A stretch of 41,422 bases of DNA from Syntrophomonadaceae bacterium (GTDB taxonomy: Bacteria > Bacillota > PH28-bin88): positions 1-41,422 of the forward strand of contig JAGXSE010000060.1 in the NCBI GenBank assembly GCA_018333865.1, in the 5' to 3' direction. Positions 17,260-25,211 of this stretch are shown here, in pieces (positions within the stretch are counted from its first letter, which is position 1; each line of letters begins with the position of its first letter). The position numbers were made by a program, and so were the translations under genes. Below the pieces are notes generated by a model. That model searched no databases. It worked only from the letters and a program-made list of their open reading frames with translations, and had not been told where the DNA came from.

Positions 17260-18507
17260 ATGGCCGTCAAGTTTTCTGTCCTGGGAGCCACCTATGCTTA
17301 CGAATCCTTTCCTGTCTTGAATGATATTTCCGTAAACCTCCCCACCGGTGGTTTTATCGGCATCATCGGCCCCAACGGTTCGGGCAAATCCACCCTGCTG
17401 AAAGGCCTGGCGGCCACCCTCGCCCCCAGGACAGGAAGTGTTCTTTTGGATGGCAAGGAGATTAACAAGTGGTCCCGGCGGGAGCTGGCCCGCCAACTGG
17501 CGGTTGTCCCCCAGGAAACCACCGCCGCTTTTGACTTTACTGCGGAAGATGTGGTGTTAATGGGCCGCAGCCCCTATCTGACCGGCTGGCAGGCGGAATC
17601 CCCGGAAGATCTGCAAGCTGCGGCGGAAGCTATGGAGCTTACCGGAACCTGGGATCTGCGCCACCGCCCCATCACCCACCTTTCCGGCGGGGAACGGCAG
17701 CGGGTGTTCATTGCCCGGGCCCTGGCTCAAAAGACCCCAGTAATCCTTTTAGACGAACCCACCGCCCACCTGGACATCAATCACCAGGTAGAGGTATTAA
17801 ACCTGTTGCGGCGGTTAAACCATCAAGGGGTAACTATAATTATTGTCTTTCACGATTTAAACCTGGCAGCCCAATACTGCAGTCAAATGATCCTTTTACA
17901 CCAGGGCAAGATCTATGCCTGTGGCAAAGTGGAAGAAATCTTCTCCACCGAAACCATCCGTACAGTGTACCAGACAGAGGTTTTGGTGGGTTATCACCCG
18001 ATCACCGGCGTACCCCAGGTGACACTGCTGGGCAAAAAGACCGCGCCCGCCGCTCATAAGCCCCGGATCCACGTAATCGGGGGCGGGGGAGCCGCCGCCC
18101 CCCTGCTCAGCCGGCTGGTTTACCTGGGCTACCAGGTTTCTGCCGGGGTATTGAACAAAGGAGATACCGACTGGCACCTGGCCCGGCTCTTGGGCATTCC
18201 CATGGCTGAAGAGGCCCCTTTTTCCCCCATTTCCCAAGGAGCCTGCCGGCACAACTTATCCCTGATCTTAAAAGCCGGACAGGTGATTTTGCCGCCGATA
18301 CCCTTCGGCAGCGGGAACCTGCTTAATCTGCAGGTATTAGCAGAGGCTATGGAGATGGGGGTAAAAGTAGCTGCCGTTATACCTGATGACATTAGCCTGC
18401 GGGACTATACCGGAGGTCAGGCCGCCTTCCTGTATCAGCAGTTAACAGAAAAAGGGATGAGGAGTTTTCCAGACAACCAGCAGTTAATTTCTTCCCTGGC
18501 ACCGTAA
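17260..18507 (+). CDS. ABC importer ATPase with extra C-terminal domain, BtuD/FecE-like
   Basis: Residues 1-260 form a normal iron/corrinoid-type ATPase: Walker A GPNGSGKS (37-44), Q-loop VPQE, signature LSGGERQR (141-148), Walker B VILLDEPTAHLD (161-172) and H-loop FHD. About 150 further residues (265-415) begin with a glycine-rich PRIHVIGGGGAAAPLLSRL and look like a small Rossmann-type alpha/beta domain of unknown role, perhaps regulatory or ligand-sensing. The 3' end overlaps the 3' end of the convergent metal permease gene by 24 bp. RBS AAGGAGC is upstream. Confidence 0.9.
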   Translation: MAVKFSVLGATYAYESFPVLNDISVNLPTGGFIGIIGPNGSGKSTLLKGLAATLAPRTGSVLLDGKEINKWSRRELARQLAVVPQETTAAFDFTAEDVVLMGRSPYLTGWQAESPEDLQAAAEAMELTGTWDLRHRPITHLSGGERQRVFIARALAQKTPVILLDEPTAHLDINHQVEVLNLLRRLNHQGVTIIIVFHDLNLAAQYCSQMILLHQGKIYACGKVEEIFSTETIRTVYQTEVLVGYHPITGVPQVTLLGKKTAPAAHKPRIHVIGGGGAAAPLLSRLVYLGYQVSAGVLNKGDTDWHLARLLGIPMAEEAPFSPISQGACRHNLSLILKAGQVILPPIPFGSGNLLNLQVLAEAMEMGVKVAAVIPDDISLRDYTGGQAAFLYQQLTEKGMRSFPDNQQLISSLAP

Positions 18508-19317
18508 AAACGGGATGCGCAGGAACTTCTTTGCCGCCAAAACCGACAAGAATAAGCTCACAGCAGTCAGCACAATTGCGCCTCCCGGCGGGAGATCCAA
18601 ATAAAAGGAAATGACTAGCCCTAAAAAAACAGCTATGATGGCAAAACCGACTGAATAAGCCAGACTTACCCAAAACCCCCTGTTCAACTGCAAGGCAGTA
18701 GCGACGGGGATAACCAACAGGGCTGCTACCAGCAGTGTGCCTACTACCCGCATGGCTGCCGTCACCGTCATGGCGGTCAGCACCACCAGGAGCAGGTTAA
18801 GCCTTTCAACAGGGATGCCGCTAACCCGGGCAGCCTCTTCATCCAAAGCCACCGCAAACAGCTCTTTATGGAACAAGGCTATCGTCCCCATTACAAATAA
18901 ACCAATAGCCAGCATCATGATTAGATCAAAGCTGGTTACGGTCATGATACTGCCAAATAGATAACCCATGGCTTCCGTTCCCAACCCCATACTCCTGCTC
19001 ATGATCACCAGTCCCAGAGCTAAACTGGCATAGAGCATGATAGCCAAGGCAATATCACCCTGAGCTGCCCGCCGCGCCCGCAGCTTTTCAATTCCAACAG
19101 CCACCAGGGCCGAAAAGAGGACTGCCGTCAAAAGGGGCTCAGCCCCTAGCAGCCAGCCGATGGCCACACCGGTAAAGGCAGCGTGGCTCAAGCCCTCTCC
19201 CAACAGGGACAGGCGCTTCACAACCAAAAAAAGTCCGATAGCCGGGGAAACAGCTCCCACCACTAAACCTGCAGCCATGGCCCGCAGCATAAAACCGTAT
19301 TGAAATATTTCGGGCAT
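18484..19317 (-). CDS. znuB: Zinc/manganese ABC permease, ZnuB/MntB family
   Basis: A 277-residue membrane protein with about seven to eight hydrophobic segments. It carries the family stretches VVGAVSPAIGLFLVVKRLSLLGEGLSHAAFTGVAIGW-like (N-terminal), LDEEAARVSGIPVERLNLLL, and AMRVVGTLLVAALLVIPVATA. It forms the metal channel with ZnuC and ZnuA of the same operon. RBS AGGAGG lies 7 nt before the ATG. It is the last gene and overlaps the convergent BtuD-like gene, so the two messages are complementary at their ends. Confidence 0.9.
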   Translation of the reverse strand: MPEIFQYGFMLRAMAAGLVVGAVSPAIGLFLVVKRLSLLGEGLSHAAFTGVAIGWLLGAEPLLTAVLFSALVAVGIEKLRARRAAQGDIALAIMLYASLALGLVIMSRSMGLGTEAMGYLFGSIMTVTSFDLIMMLAIGLFVMGTIALFHKELFAVALDEEAARVSGIPVERLNLLLVVLTAMTVTAAMRVVGTLLVAALLVIPVATALQLNRGFWVSLAYSVGFAIIAVFLGLVISFYLDLPPGGAIVLTAVSLFLSVLAAKKFLRIPFLRCQGRN

Positions 19318-19334
19318 CCCTTCTCCTCCTAGCG

Positions 19335-20099
19335 CTACCGCAAAAGGTTGACCTGCCGCGGGAATGTGCAGGGCAGTTCATAGTAACCGTAAAGTTCCAG
19401 CATGTTTTGCTGCAGCATGTCCCTGGCAGGGCCATGAAAAATGATCCGCCTGTTTAACCATACGATATTGATGGCATGGGCCACTACCGCCCCTATGTCG
19501 TGAGACACCAGGATCAAGGTCAGTCCCAGTTCTTTGTTTAAATCAGCCAGGAGATGATAAAACCTTTCTCTGGCTGCAGGGTCTACCCCTACAGCCGGCT
19601 CATCCAAAATCATCAATTCCGGCTGGCCTGCCAAAGCCCGGCCAATCGCAACCCGTTGTTTTTGCCCGCCGGATAAGTGGCTGACCGCCCGCTGGCGGTA
19701 ATCCTGCAAACCTACCATCTCCAAAGCCCAGTTAACCGCGTCCCGGTCAGCCGGGGAAAATTTCCGGCCAAGCCCCACCCTGGCAAAGCGGCCGGCAGCC
19801 ACTACCTCTGCCACCGTAGCCGGGAAACCGCTTTCCAACTGGGCAGCCCGCTGGGACACATAACCTAACTTTACCCAGTCTTTAAACTCTGCCAGGGGTT
19901 GGCCAAAAAGCTCCACCTGGCCACTTTTGGGAGCCAGGAGCCCGACCATGATCTGCAAAAGGGTAGTCTTGCCGGCGCCGTTGGGACCGATCAGCCCTAA
20001 AAAGTCACCCCGATTTACCTCCAGGCTGACCCCTGCCAGCACGGGTTCCTGCTGGTAGCTAAAATTGACCTGCAATAAAGAAACCACCCGGGAATTCAC
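19335..20099 (-). CDS. znuC: Zinc/manganese ABC ATPase, ZnuC family
   Basis: The 254-residue ATPase has Walker A GPNGAGKT, Q-loop YVSQ, signature LSGGQKQR, Walker B LMILDEPAVGVD and H-loop VSHD. The start is GTG at 20099, overlapping the znuA stop by 4 nt (GTGA), which indicates translational coupling. The C-terminal 25 residues (MLELYGYYELPCTF) extend past the core as in other metal ABC ATPases. It energises import with ZnuA and ZnuB. Confidence 0.93.
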   Translation of the reverse strand: MNSRVVSLLQVNFSYQQEPVLAGVSLEVNRGDFLGLIGPNGAGKTTLLQIMVGLLAPKSGQVELFGQPLAEFKDWVKLGYVSQRAAQLESGFPATVAEVVAAGRFARVGLGRKFSPADRDAVNWALEMVGLQDYRQRAVSHLSGGQKQRVAIGRALAGQPELMILDEPAVGVDPAARERFYHLLADLNKELGLTLILVSHDIGAVVAHAINIVWLNRRIIFHGPARDMLQQNMLELYGYYELPCTFPRQVNLLR

Positions 20100-21121
20100 T
20101 TTTGCACCCCCAGGCCCAGCTTCAAATTAATCAGGTTTTTCTCCATGATGGAGAAATAGTCCTCTCCGGCAAGTTCCTGTTCTTTGGTTAATCCTTCGAG
20201 CGGGTTTAAGATTAACACCTGGGCCCCGACTTCTTTGGCCAGGGTTTCGGCTATCCTGGGATTGGCCAGGGTCTCGGAAAAAATGAACTTGACTCCTGTT
20301 TCCCTTACCATCCGCACCAGCCTGGCCATCTGGGCCGGGCTGGGCTCGGCCTCCGGCGACAATCCCATTATCGGAACCTGTACCAAGCCGTACCTATGTG
20401 TCAGGTAGCCAAAAGCGGCATGGGAAGTTACAATTGCCTGGCCCGCCTTGTCATGTAAAGCCGCCTGATAGCGGGCATGCAGGTTGTTCAGCCTCTCCTG
20501 CAGTGCTGCCAGGTTTTTTTGATAAATAGCGGCACCTTCAGGATCGGCCTGCTTCAGACCGGCGGCAATGTTAGCTGCCATTTGTTTGGTCAGCAACGGA
20601 TCCAGCCACACATGAGGGTCATACTCGCCGTGGTGGTGTTCATCCTTTTTTAGGCTCTCCCCCTCTTTTTGGTCATGGTCCTTGGTATGGCGGTGATTAT
20701 GGTCATGTTTTTTTTCCTGTTCAGCCGGTAAGTGTATGTATTTTAAAAGCTCCAACCCGCTGCTCGCCTCTACCACTATTAACCGCTGATTTTCCGGCAG
20801 CTGCACCAGGCGTTCAGCCCAGGGCTCCATTCCCGCGCCGTTAAAGACAAATACTTGGGCCTCCTGCAGTAAGGACATTTGGCGGGCTGTAGGCTCCCAG
20901 TGATGGGCCTCAGCACCCGGCGGCACCAGCGAAACCACTTCTGCCCTCTCTCCTCCTACCTGTTCCGCTAAAAAAGCCACCGGGTAAAAAGTAGCTATTA
21001 CCTTAATGGGTGAAAACGCCGCCACCTGCGGCTCAGGAGCTGAAGCCGTCCGGCCCCCGCAGCCAAACAAAAAAAGAGTCGCACCTAACAATAGTACCAA
21101 GCTAAACACTTTGGCTTTCAT
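20096..21121 (-). CDS. znuA: Zinc/manganese-binding lipoprotein, ZnuA/cluster A-I family
   Basis: A 341-residue periphery-anchored receptor. The lipoprotein signal ends LFGCG. Metal-ligand segments are GAEAHHWEPTARQ (His), DPHVWLDPL (His), SHAAFGYLTHRYG (His) and a C-terminal acidic ligand region FSETLANP. Between the first two sites is a loop of about 35 residues very rich in His, Asp and Glu (EKKHDHNHRHTKDHDQ and DEHHHGEYD), the hallmark of zinc ZnuA proteins and an argument for zinc over manganese. It overlaps the regulator gene upstream by 4 nt (ATGA). Confidence 0.92.
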   Translation of the reverse strand: MKAKVFSLVLLLGATLFLFGCGGRTASAPEPQVAAFSPIKVIATFYPVAFLAEQVGGERAEVVSLVPPGAEAHHWEPTARQMSLLQEAQVFVFNGAGMEPWAERLVQLPENQRLIVVEASSGLELLKYIHLPAEQEKKHDHNHRHTKDHDQKEGESLKKDEHHHGEYDPHVWLDPLLTKQMAANIAAGLKQADPEGAAIYQKNLAALQERLNNLHARYQAALHDKAGQAIVTSHAAFGYLTHRYGLVQVPIMGLSPEAEPSPAQMARLVRMVRETGVKFIFSETLANPRIAETLAKEVGAQVLILNPLEGLTKEQELAGEDYFSIMEKNLINLKLGLGVQK

Positions 21122-21558
21122 TTAGATACCCCCATTCCTAATTTTTGGCAACCAGCGCAATAGCCGTACAATTCAAAGGCATGGCCAACCAGTTGAAAAC
21201 CGTGCTCCTCAGCCCGGGATAAAAAAGAGGCGTCCACCAGGCATCCCTCCAGGCAGACCGATCGACCGCAACCGATGCAGACCAAATGGTGATGATGACC
21301 CCCGCCAATCTCGAATTTGGAGGATTCCGCTGACCGCAGGTCGATCTGGTGAAGAATCCCCATCTGGGCTAAAAGATGCAGGTTGCGGTAAACAGTGTCC
21401 AGGCTAAGACCAGGAAACTCCTGCTGCACTGCAGCCAGGACATCCCGCGCACTGGTTGGGCCCTTGGACTTTAACAGCGCATTAATTATTGCCCTGCGCT
21501 GAGGGGTTTTTTTATACCCTTTCAGCTTCAGCTTTTCCATATATTTTTCCAGCTGCAT
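21118..21558 (-). CDS. Fur-family metalloregulator (Zur or PerR type)
   Basis: The 146-residue Fur-fold repressor has an N-terminal winged helix with KKTPQRRAIINALL and LDTVYRNLHLLAQMGIL. The dimerisation domain has a HHHH run (88-91) and two structural-zinc CxxC pairs (Cys94/97 and Cys134/137). First gene of regulator-znuA-znuC-znuB, with a palindrome at its own promoter, so it most likely is the zinc uptake regulator repressing this operon. PerR-type peroxide sensing is the alternative; the residues cannot settle this by eye. Confidence 0.88.
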   Translation of the reverse strand: MQLEKYMEKLKLKGYKKTPQRRAIINALLKSKGPTSARDVLAAVQQEFPGLSLDTVYRNLHLLAQMGILHQIDLRSAESSKFEIGGGHHHHLVCIGCGRSVCLEGCLVDASFLSRAEEHGFQLVGHAFELYGYCAGCQKLGMGVSK

Positions 21559-21574
21559 ATATTAAATCCCACCC

Positions 21575-21606
21575 AAATAAGAATATTCCTATTTACGATT
21601 ATTATA
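21575..21606 (-). promoter_or_regulatory. Promoter -10 box and Fur/Zur-type operator
   Basis: A perfect minus-strand TATAAT (21601-21606) lies 42 bp before the regulator start; the -35 region is weak. A 20-bp near-perfect palindrome, AAATAAGAATATTCCTATTT (21575-21594), sits at the expected transcription start and has one mismatched pair. Its size and AT-rich symmetry fit a Fur-family operator, so binding would block initiation and autoregulate the metal operon. Confidence 0.7.
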
Positions 21607-21739
21607 CCATTTGCAGAGAAAAAATTAACAGCCTATTTGCTGCAGCATCAATATTTTCCTGATTGATCAGGCTACAAGCGGAAGAATCATCGCCAAAATT
21701 GGCGCAGAGGGGGTATCGGGGGCGGGGTTGCCCAAATAT

Positions 21740-21776
21740 GCAGAAGGCCTGATCTCTTTGAGATCAGGCCTTCTGC
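21740..21776. terminator. Perfect 17-bp hairpin
   Basis: GCAGAAGGCCTGATCTC (21740-21756), loop TTT, then its exact reverse complement (21760-21776), followed by TTTATATTT on the plus strand. It may be a terminator. It lies in the gap of about 650 bp (21559-22215) between the regulator and the Rpn-like gene. No gene on the plus strand reads into it within the window region nearby. The rest of the gap shows no convincing gene. Confidence 0.5.
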
Positions 21777-21892
21777 TTTATATTTGTCCAGCATGGACTA
21801 AACACTGGTATTTTTCTAAGCGGTATAACAAATAATACCCACGAGATGGCTCAATTTGTGGTTTACCTATCTTTAACCACGCTCATGCTTTT

Positions 21893-21947
21893 GCGCCAAT
21901 CCATCGCTCACTTTTGGCTAATCTCCTTGCGCCATTTTGGCTCACTT
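21893..21947. repeat. Short direct repeats in an otherwise empty gap
   Basis: Two copies of GCGCCA followed after 5-7 bp by GCTCACTT (21893-21913 and 21929-21947). Repeated short motifs of this kind occur at ends of IS21-type elements, so this could be a relic of an insertion sequence, but no transposase fragment is recognisable. The rest of 21780-22215 holds no supported gene. Confidence 0.3.
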
Positions 21948-22215
21948 ATCTTTGAGCGTAACCAACACCACATTGCACGTATTATTCACGCTTTCTTTTT
22001 ATCGCCTCCCACAAGAGTATTTTATCTCACTCCTGTGTGTCCAGCAAACCGGTTATAGGTCATTTCTTCTTAAAAAACATCGTAACTACCCAGCCCATCA
22101 ACCAACAATCTAGATCTCACGTGGAACAAAAGGCATACCAAGGAGTGTGTTCCGGTATTGGGGGCTATCTGGGACTTTTTCTATGTTTATTGGGATATTA
22201 CGGGTTTTTGTATAG

Positions 22216-23127
22216 TTACTGTTGCAGCTTTTTTTGCATCTCCAGCAGTTCTTCTTTGCTGAGACCGGTGATTTTCATGACAAACTCCAGGGAGGCACCT
22301 TCTTTTAGAGCTGTCAAGGCGACCTCCTTTATGCCTTCCTTTATGCCTTCTTCTCTGCCTTCCCTTATGCCTTCTTCCCTGCCTTTTTCATGATAAGACG
22401 TGGTGATTTCCATAAAATATCTCACCTCCTCGGGTTTTAGTTCAATGGGCAGTCGCTGCCGGTATTCTTCCTCTTCTGTCTTATTCAGCTTCAGATAGGT
22501 CTCAAAAAAGGCTGTCAGCAGGGTATTCCGGGCCAAGTCCAGCCGCATATTGGCCAGCATCCGGGCAAATTCTATTTTCACGTTCACTCTTTCTTCTTTG
22601 CTGTAGTTCATCTTGCTCATCAGGGCGGCGGCGACGGGATTGGCGCTTTGGATGTACTTCCGCCATGGTTCTTTCCTGAGCTGCACTTTGAGAAAGCGAA
22701 ATTCCAAGACATCCAGGAAGGAGAAACCGATCCGGAAGCTATCTTCTTCTTCCACTGCGGCGTCATGGGCATATACTACGATGGGCAGGATTTTCTGCTG
22801 GTACTTTTCGTAGAGCCTGGCGAAATATTTGAACATTTTCCGGTTGTAGTCCGGCAGCCTCTGCGATTGGTTCTCCACGTGTATCAGGATCAGGCCTTCT
22901 TCGCCTTTGAGGCGGGTTTCCACCAGGATATCCACAACGTGTTTTTCCTGGTCCAAGACATCGGTGATGACTTCCTGGGGCCGGAATTCCAGATGGTCCT
23001 GCTCCATCAGTTGGCTGACCTGCGGGAAAAACAGGTCGATAAAATCAGCGAAAAAGGTTTCCAGCAGGAGCTTGAACATCTCGTCGTGTCTGTCGTGCGG
23101 GACTAGTTCTGAGTTTTTTAATTCCAA
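22216..23127 (-). CDS. Rpn-family PD-(D/E)XK nuclease-like protein (transposase_31/YhgA-like)
   Basis: The 303-residue protein starts at TTG 23127, with AGGAGG 6 nt upstream. The N-terminal 120 residues carry a PD-(D/E)XK-like core: DILVETRLKGEEGLILIHVENQSQ, with candidate catalytic Asp66, Glu85 and Gln87, as in Rpn recombination-promoting nucleases. A helical middle follows. Near the C-terminus is a charged low-complexity run of GREEGIREG/GIKEG repeats (about 250-270), common in this family. Rpn proteins promote recA-independent recombination and some act as phage-defence or toxin-like modules; its role here is not known. The DNA for the EGIKEG repeats is itself repetitive and may vary in copy number. 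Confidence 0.8.
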   Translation of the reverse strand: MELKNSELVPHDRHDEMFKLLLETFFADFIDLFFPQVSQLMEQDHLEFRPQEVITDVLDQEKHVVDILVETRLKGEEGLILIHVENQSQRLPDYNRKMFKYFARLYEKYQQKILPIVVYAHDAAVEEEDSFRIGFSFLDVLEFRFLKVQLRKEPWRKYIQSANPVAAALMSKMNYSKEERVNVKIEFARMLANMRLDLARNTLLTAFFETYLKLNKTEEEEYRQRLPIELKPEEVRYFMEITTSYHEKGREEGIREGREEGIKEGIKEVALTALKEGASLEFVMKITGLSKEELLEMQKKLQQ

Positions 23128-23183
23128 GGTTCCCCTCCTCTTTGTTTTTATTTTACATCAGGTCTGCGGCAGGGGCAATGGGA

Positions 23184-24458
23184 TTATACCTTAACATGCG
23201 GGTTTTCGGGCGGTTTCAACGCATGGTATTCTTTTGCGGCATCAGCCTGAGCAGCCATTCTGACAGAGTTGATGTCATCGAACCTATCCTGCAGAACTGC
23301 AACCACATCTTCATCCAGCGCCTTGTCCTGGCTCATCCGGTTTAGCACCCGCAAAGCTTCCGGCCTGTCCATGGCCTGGCGGTATGGCCGGTCTTCGGTG
23401 ATGGCCGTAAATACATCCGCGACAGCTATAATACGGGAACCCACTGATAGATTATCTTCCTGAAGGCGGAAGGGATACCCTTTACCGTCTAGCCGCTCAT
23501 GGTGGTAGGAGGCCCAGGTGTTGATCACTTCCAGCTCGCTTAAGGTATCAAGTACCTTAAAGGTATAATAAGCATGTGCTTTAACGATAGAGTATTCCTC
23601 TGGACTAAGCCGGCCGGGTTTTTCCAAAATGGTCTCCGGAATGGATAGTTTGCCTAAATCATGCAGATGTCCGGCAACCTGCATCATCTGACATTCATTT
23701 TCGGAAAAGCCAAATAACTGGGCTAAAGTTGTGGCGACAGTTGCCACTCCGCTGGAATGGACAGCGGTAAAGCGGCTGCGAAAGTCAATGATCCGGCCAA
23801 ACAGCCCGGCCAATTTAAGCAGCCCCTTGTTATCCAATCTGATCTGCATTAAGCCCGCCATGCGAGATAAAAGACCAAAAAGAGACGGTGATACTATATT
23901 TAACCAAAAGCTTTCCTTTTCGGCCAGGCGCTGAAAAGCATTCACAAGTTCCGGGGCAAACATTTTTCCCTTATTGCTATTAATCCGCTCCACAATCCCC
24001 CCGGACTGAATCAAGATATTGTTCTTTTTATCGATCGATACCGCCACCCGGTCTGCCAGGTGCAGGAGATGGCTTTTAAAAGGGACTACCGCCTCAGGGA
24101 TTTCCTTCCCTTCTTCCCAGGGCAGGTGGTGATGCCGGATTATTCCGGCAGCCCTGGCCAGTGGCTCAAAGCCGCGAAAAAGCATAAACCCCACTTCTCC
24201 ATGCCTGTTTTGTCCTTCCCAATGAAATTGGGCCGCATTCAGCTTTTCTTCCAGTGATAAAGCGCCGCAGTCATGCAATAGCCCGGCAAAGATCAGCTGG
24301 TTTTGCTCTTCCCAGGGTAATCCCAGTTCGATCGCTAACTCCTGGGCTATGTAAGCCGTCTGAAGATGGTGGTTAGCCAATAGCGGGCTGACCAGATCCA
24401 CAGCATCAGCTAAGCACTTGGTCATCCCAAATAAAGGCACCGCAACTTCCTTAATCAT
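23184..24458 (-). CDS. Double HD protein with HD-GYP domain
   Basis: The 424-residue soluble protein has two HD-type domains. The N-terminal one (about 25-130) shows LLHDCGALSLEEK and HHHLPWE. The C-terminal HD-GYP domain (about 235-400) has GHLHDLGKLSIPE, KAHAYYTF, YHHERLDGKGYPF (the HHExxDGxGYP signature) and VADVFTAITEDRPYR. HD-GYP proteins usually hydrolyse cyclic-di-GMP or related dinucleotides; the complete motifs suggest activity, but no sensor domain is attached. The first codon of the frame is TTG (24461); ATG 24458 with GGGAG 7 nt upstream is preferred. Transcription probably starts in the 200 bp before 24655. Confidence 0.85.
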   Translation of the reverse strand: MIKEVAVPLFGMTKCLADAVDLVSPLLANHHLQTAYIAQELAIELGLPWEEQNQLIFAGLLHDCGALSLEEKLNAAQFHWEGQNRHGEVGFMLFRGFEPLARAAGIIRHHHLPWEEGKEIPEAVVPFKSHLLHLADRVAVSIDKKNNILIQSGGIVERINSNKGKMFAPELVNAFQRLAEKESFWLNIVSPSLFGLLSRMAGLMQIRLDNKGLLKLAGLFGRIIDFRSRFTAVHSSGVATVATTLAQLFGFSENECQMMQVAGHLHDLGKLSIPETILEKPGRLSPEEYSIVKAHAYYTFKVLDTLSELEVINTWASYHHERLDGKGYPFRLQEDNLSVGSRIIAVADVFTAITEDRPYRQAMDRPEALRVLNRMSQDKALDEDVVAVLQDRFDDINSVRMAAQADAAKEYHALKPPENPHVKV

Positions 24459-24654
24459 CAAAACACTCCCATCACTAATCTAACCCTGGTATCAATTTCC
24501 TGTCTTAGTAAATTCCAATCAGTTATTCCATTTTCATTATGGAAATCCTTCCCGTTAATGTGCAAAAAGCGGGAAAAAAACTACTTGTTCGACAAAAAAC
24601 TCCATCCAGGGTATTTTTATACAATTTTAAAATATTTGAATTTTTATTTTGTTA

Positions 24655-24684
24655 TTGCCAATTTTTAAGTTGTTGTGGTAAACT
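24655..24684 (+). promoter_or_regulatory. Promoter of the glycine riboswitch-gcv operon
   Basis: TTGCCA (24655-24660) and TAAACT (24679-24684) are 18 bp apart. Transcription would start near 24691, about 25 nt before the first aptamer stem, which is a sensible arrangement. Confidence 0.65.
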
Positions 24685-24736
24685 GAGGATGCAAAAAAAA
24701 TATTGCTGGATGATCCCGGTGGAAGAGTCCTTATTT

Positions 24737-24954
24737 GGGGACATTCCGTGCCCTGTTTTACTTAAGCGGGCATATCCCTGTTGCTTTAGTTTTAATACAT
24801 TCTACAGCAAAGAGGGATTTGTAAGCGGTGCGTCCCCTTTCCATTGGGGACATTCCGCGCTCTGTCCTACTTAAGCTGGGATATCCCTGTTGCTTTAGTT
24901 TTAATACATTCTGCGGCAAAGAGGGATTTGTAAGCGGTGTGTCCCCTTTCCATT
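24737..24954. repeat. Two tandem 109-bp self-complementary elements inside aptamer I
   Basis: Unit 1 (24737-24845) and unit 2 (24846-24954) are direct copies differing at about nine positions. Each starts GGGGACATTCCG and ends CGGTGyGTCCCC plus TTTCCATT, so its ends pair. An inner imperfect stem (TCCCTGTTGCT with AGCAAAGAGGGA) makes the whole unit a hairpin. The pair sits exactly between the CCTT and AAGG strands of P3a of glycine aptamer I. The form is like a REP or MITE-type mobile repeat; no transposase gene is nearby. Confidence 0.85.
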
Positions 24955-25211
24955 AAAGGCGCCGAAGGAGTAACCGCCAGGTTTGGTGAACCTGCGGGAA
25001 ACTCTCAGGTACAAGAACCACCGGAGAACAGACCTCTGGAGAGTTTCTTCCCGTAAGAAGAACACCAAAGGGGACCCGGATTTAACACCAACCACTCAAT
25101 CAATAACGATAAACGGGACGGGCAACATCGGCAAAGACACCACAATCGTCATCCCGTGATCACGAGATTGAGTGCTGGGCTATATCTGTGACAAATCTCT
25201 CAGGTTTCAGG

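Noticed and set aside
22100-22200. Faint PspC-like wording (GVCSGIGGYLGLF) in a plus-strand frame
   Set aside because: Only a dozen residues look similar, with no proper start, no full domain and overlap with the opposite gene; most likely chance.
22037-22393. Plus-strand frame overlapping the 3' end of the Rpn-like gene
   Set aside because: Antisense shadow: its end reads the complement of the GREEGIKEG repeats, and it has no ribosome site.
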